A DNA stretch of 46,406 bases from assembly GCA_964471945.1 (NCBI GenBank), contig CAYYIJ010000007.1:1-46406 (forward strand), given 5' to 3'. The notes below the pieces were generated by a model, which made no database searches, was not told where the DNA came from, and saw only the letters and a list, made by a program, of their open reading frames with translations. Below, one piece after another: positions 44,738-46,406 of the stretch. Origin of the DNA: JASEHD01 sp964471945 (GTDB taxonomy: Bacteria > Bacteroidota > Ignavibacteria > UBA10030 > SZUA-254). The translations under genes and the position numbers were made by a program. Each line of letters begins with the position of its first letter. Within the stretch, counting starts at the first letter, position 1.

Positions 44738-45949
44738 TCAATTATTGGTCACAGTGTTCGATACATGATCTTTTGCAGAAGTAGGTGGAAAATAATATCG
44801 TTCAATCTTCGACTCATTAATTGCTCTATCTAAAAGAACTTGAATATCCAAATTAGATTCGGCATCTTCAATCTGATCGATACTCGACCACGTCTCAGGT
44901 TTATGCGGTGCAAGGAAAGAACAGCAATCATCGTATGGTTCTTTAGATATATCATGTGTTTTTATTTTACGGGCGATTACTATTGTTTCTTCTTTATCCA
45001 TGCCTGAAAGAGGACGTAAGACCGGATATGTTGCCGCTTGATCTATGTTACGGATATTGCGTAATGTTTGGGATGCTACCTGGCCAACTGCTTCACCAGT
45101 TACTAGTGCTTCTGCTTTTTCTTTCCTCGCTATAGCTTCGGCAATCCTTATCATCATCCGCCGATATAATATTACTCGCAATGGTTGAGGTGTACGGAGA
45201 ACGATCTCATTTTGTACATCTAAAAATGGGACTAAATATAATTTTGAATCGAATTGATATCGAGTTAGAATTTCTACCAACTGCTTTACCTGATCGATTG
45301 AATTTTGACTTGTATAAGGCATGCTATGGAAATGAACAAAGATAACCGAAGCACCACGTTTCATGATTTGCCAGGATGCAACCGGAGAATCAAATCCCGC
45401 TGACAATAAAGATATAACCTTTCCACTCACACTAGAAGGTAATCCACCTGCACCTTTTATTTTCGACCGATAAACATACGCTGCACCATTTACTATATCG
45501 ATGAATATTGTTTCATCAGGTTCAGAGAGATTCGCCCTTACATGAAACTGTTTACATAGAAATTCTCCAACTTGTCTATTAACTTCCATTGAACGTGTCG
45601 GGAAATTTTTATCGATCCTACGCGTAACTACCTTTATCGTTTTGATGGTCCGATTCTGAAGAAGTTTTAGTGCCGCTTGACAAAACATTTCAACATTTTG
45701 TTCAACGGATAAACCCTGACAAATGTTTGCTAAACCAAAAACATAAGATAATCTTTCAATTATATCTTCAATAATGTTCGTAGGGTTTAATTGCAGAATG
45801 AAGCGTCCATAACCACCGCTGATTGCAGACGGGTTAACAATGCCACGAACAGCAGTACGTACATTGCTTAAAAGCTGCTTTTCAAAGTATTTACGATTCT
45901 CCCCTTTTAAAACTATCTCGTGGTGATGTAAGATAATAACATGATGCAT
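44738..45949 (-). CDS. thiI: tRNA 4-thiouridine synthase ThiI
   Basis: 403 aa: N-terminal ferredoxin-like domain, THUMP (about 60-165, to GAGGLPSSVSGKV) and an adenylating PP-loop domain with LLSAGFDSPVASW (181-193), then GEAVGQVASQT and the cysteine pair in YDDCCSFLAPHKPETW. It adenylates U8 of tRNA, and 4-thiouridine is formed using sulfur from a desulfurase. The C-terminal rhodanese domain of E. coli ThiI is absent, as in many species. The usual SGGxDS loop reads SAGFDS here, one glycine replaced by alanine. No clear ribosome site; the ATG is followed by CATCATG. Confidence 0.93.
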   Translation of the reverse strand: MHHVIILHHHEIVLKGENRKYFEKQLLSNVRTAVRGIVNPSAISGGYGRFILQLNPTNIIEDIIERLSYVFGLANICQGLSVEQNVEMFCQAALKLLQNRTIKTIKVVTRRIDKNFPTRSMEVNRQVGEFLCKQFHVRANLSEPDETIFIDIVNGAAYVYRSKIKGAGGLPSSVSGKVISLLSAGFDSPVASWQIMKRGASVIFVHFHSMPYTSQNSIDQVKQLVEILTRYQFDSKLYLVPFLDVQNEIVLRTPQPLRVILYRRMMIRIAEAIARKEKAEALVTGEAVGQVASQTLRNIRNIDQAATYPVLRPLSGMDKEETIVIARKIKTHDISKEPYDDCCSFLAPHKPETWSSIDQIEDAESNLDIQVLLDRAINESKIERYYFPPTSAKDHVSNTVTNN

Positions 45950-46062
45950 GTTTAAAGATATGAGTTCTTGGTTGGAAAAGCAATCATGAATATAACTACC
46001 TAAGTATTGAAAATATCCTCATCTAATTCTTATCAAGCAGGTCGTTGTAAAAGGCCCCCTAG

Positions 46063-46082
46063 CCACGAGCTATAGCTCGTGG
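46063..46082. repeat. Perfect 20-bp palindrome
   Basis: CCACGAGCTATAGCTCGTGG, fully self-complementary. It lies in the gene-free stretch 45950-46406, preceded by GGCCCCCTAG. It could form a cruciform or hairpin or be the target of a dimeric protein. Confidence 0.8.
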
Positions 46083-46139
46083 AAAGATATTCAGAAAGCG
46101 TTGATGGGTTTCAACCGCAAATTCCAAAACGACCAGAAT

Positions 46140-46197
46140 AACCTTGCGAAGGTTCCGGCCTTTTGATTGGCGGGCAAGTTAAACCTTCGCAAGGTTT
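46140..46197. repeat. Paired small hairpins that are inverted copies
   Basis: AACCTTGCGAAGGTT (46140-46154) and AAACCTTCGCAAGGTTT (46181-46197). Each has self-complementary arms around a GCG or CGC centre, and the two are inverted copies of each other, framing about 26 bases. Confidence 0.7.
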
Positions 46198-46207
46198 CCA
46201 TCTATTC

Positions 46208-46340
46208 AGTGCGACACATCTTCATGCCAAATGCGACTCACGTCATGCCAAACCAAACGCTGAACCCGCCACAGGTGGGGATTGTACCAAGGGTATTCCT
46301 TCGAAATGAGTCGCATTTCTCAGACGAGATGCGTCGCACT
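46208..46340. repeat. MITE-like element with about 33-bp terminal inverted repeats
   Basis: Left arm 46208-46240 (starts AGTGCGAC, ends ATGCGACTCA), right arm 46307-46340 (starts TGAGTCGCAT, ends GTCGCACT). The arms agree closely when one is reversed, with identical outer 8 and inner 11 bases. The 66-base centre has GAACCCGCCACAGGTGGG and no gene. Looks like a non-autonomous repeat or a large hairpin. Confidence 0.7.
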
Positions 46341-46406
46341 TGTAGTGGATTTACTATTTACAATAGTGCCAAATGACACGTGTTAATATTTGCGATTTTC
46401 AGTTGG

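Noticed and set aside
46140..46197. Phage or integron attachment site
   Set aside because: No integrase, no tRNA edge and no direct repeat; only small inverted hairpins.
46167..46376. Plus-strand open frame of 69 codons at the right end
   Set aside because: It spans the inverted-repeat element; the translation is that of the repeat arms.

Overview
The window is an AT-rich bacterial chromosome segment. It most resembles the Ignavibacteria/Kryptonia side of the Bacteroidota-Chlorobiota (FCB) group; this is inferred from gene families, not from a marker gene. Clues are PorV/PorQ-family outer-membrane proteins, TonB-dependent receptors with an N-terminal carboxypeptidase-regulatory-like domain, very large secreted proteins with Fn3 and FlgD-like ends, and many lipoproteins. 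Ribosome sites are mostly clear AGGAG types, and the promoters I can see are of the TTGACA/TATAAT kind, unlike classical Bacteroidetes signals. Almost everything is on the minus strand; only mazG, a tRNA-Leu and one propeller lipoprotein are on the plus strand.

Left end (1-2.4 kb): a graveyard. There is a subtilase-like gene with a one-base frameshift, two small secreted ORFs, a LuxR-type response regulator broken inside its HTH, and just behind its start a 60-residue stump of a class I fructose-bisphosphate aldolase. Then come gamma-glutamyltransferase, a beta-barrel protein with an Fn3/jelly-roll lipoprotein, a block of intergenic repeats, and ssb.

8.6-17.1 kb and 28.1-38.9 kb hold two operons with the same core order (in transcription order): TonB-dependent receptor, giant secreted Fn3/FlgD-like protein, PorV/PorQ-family protein, beta-propeller protein. 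The giant proteins, receptors and PorV-like proteins of the two operons are recognisably homologous pairs. Operon 2 has two extra lipoproteins in front, and its propeller protein appears to be a seven-bladed YCF48-type propeller inserted in a lamin-tail domain. This recurrent cassette, without SusD or type IX secretion core genes nearby, is the most likely undescribed system here.

Between them (17.2-28 kb) are housekeeping and stress genes: an amidohydrolase, mazG, a Uma2-family protein, phoH, a coiled-coil lipoprotein with a LysM-like partner, radC, a periplasmic-binding protein with TPRs, an ABC exporter pair, a 25-codon receiver-domain stump and tRNA-Leu(CAA).

The right part (39-46 kb) has a regulator-propeller lipoprotein (+), then a minus-strand run: thiI, a CDGSH protein, a DUF4412-like protein, a Tat-exported six-hairpin-type protein and a GH26-type glycosidase. 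The last 450 bases carry no gene but are packed with palindromes and a MITE-like inverted repeat.
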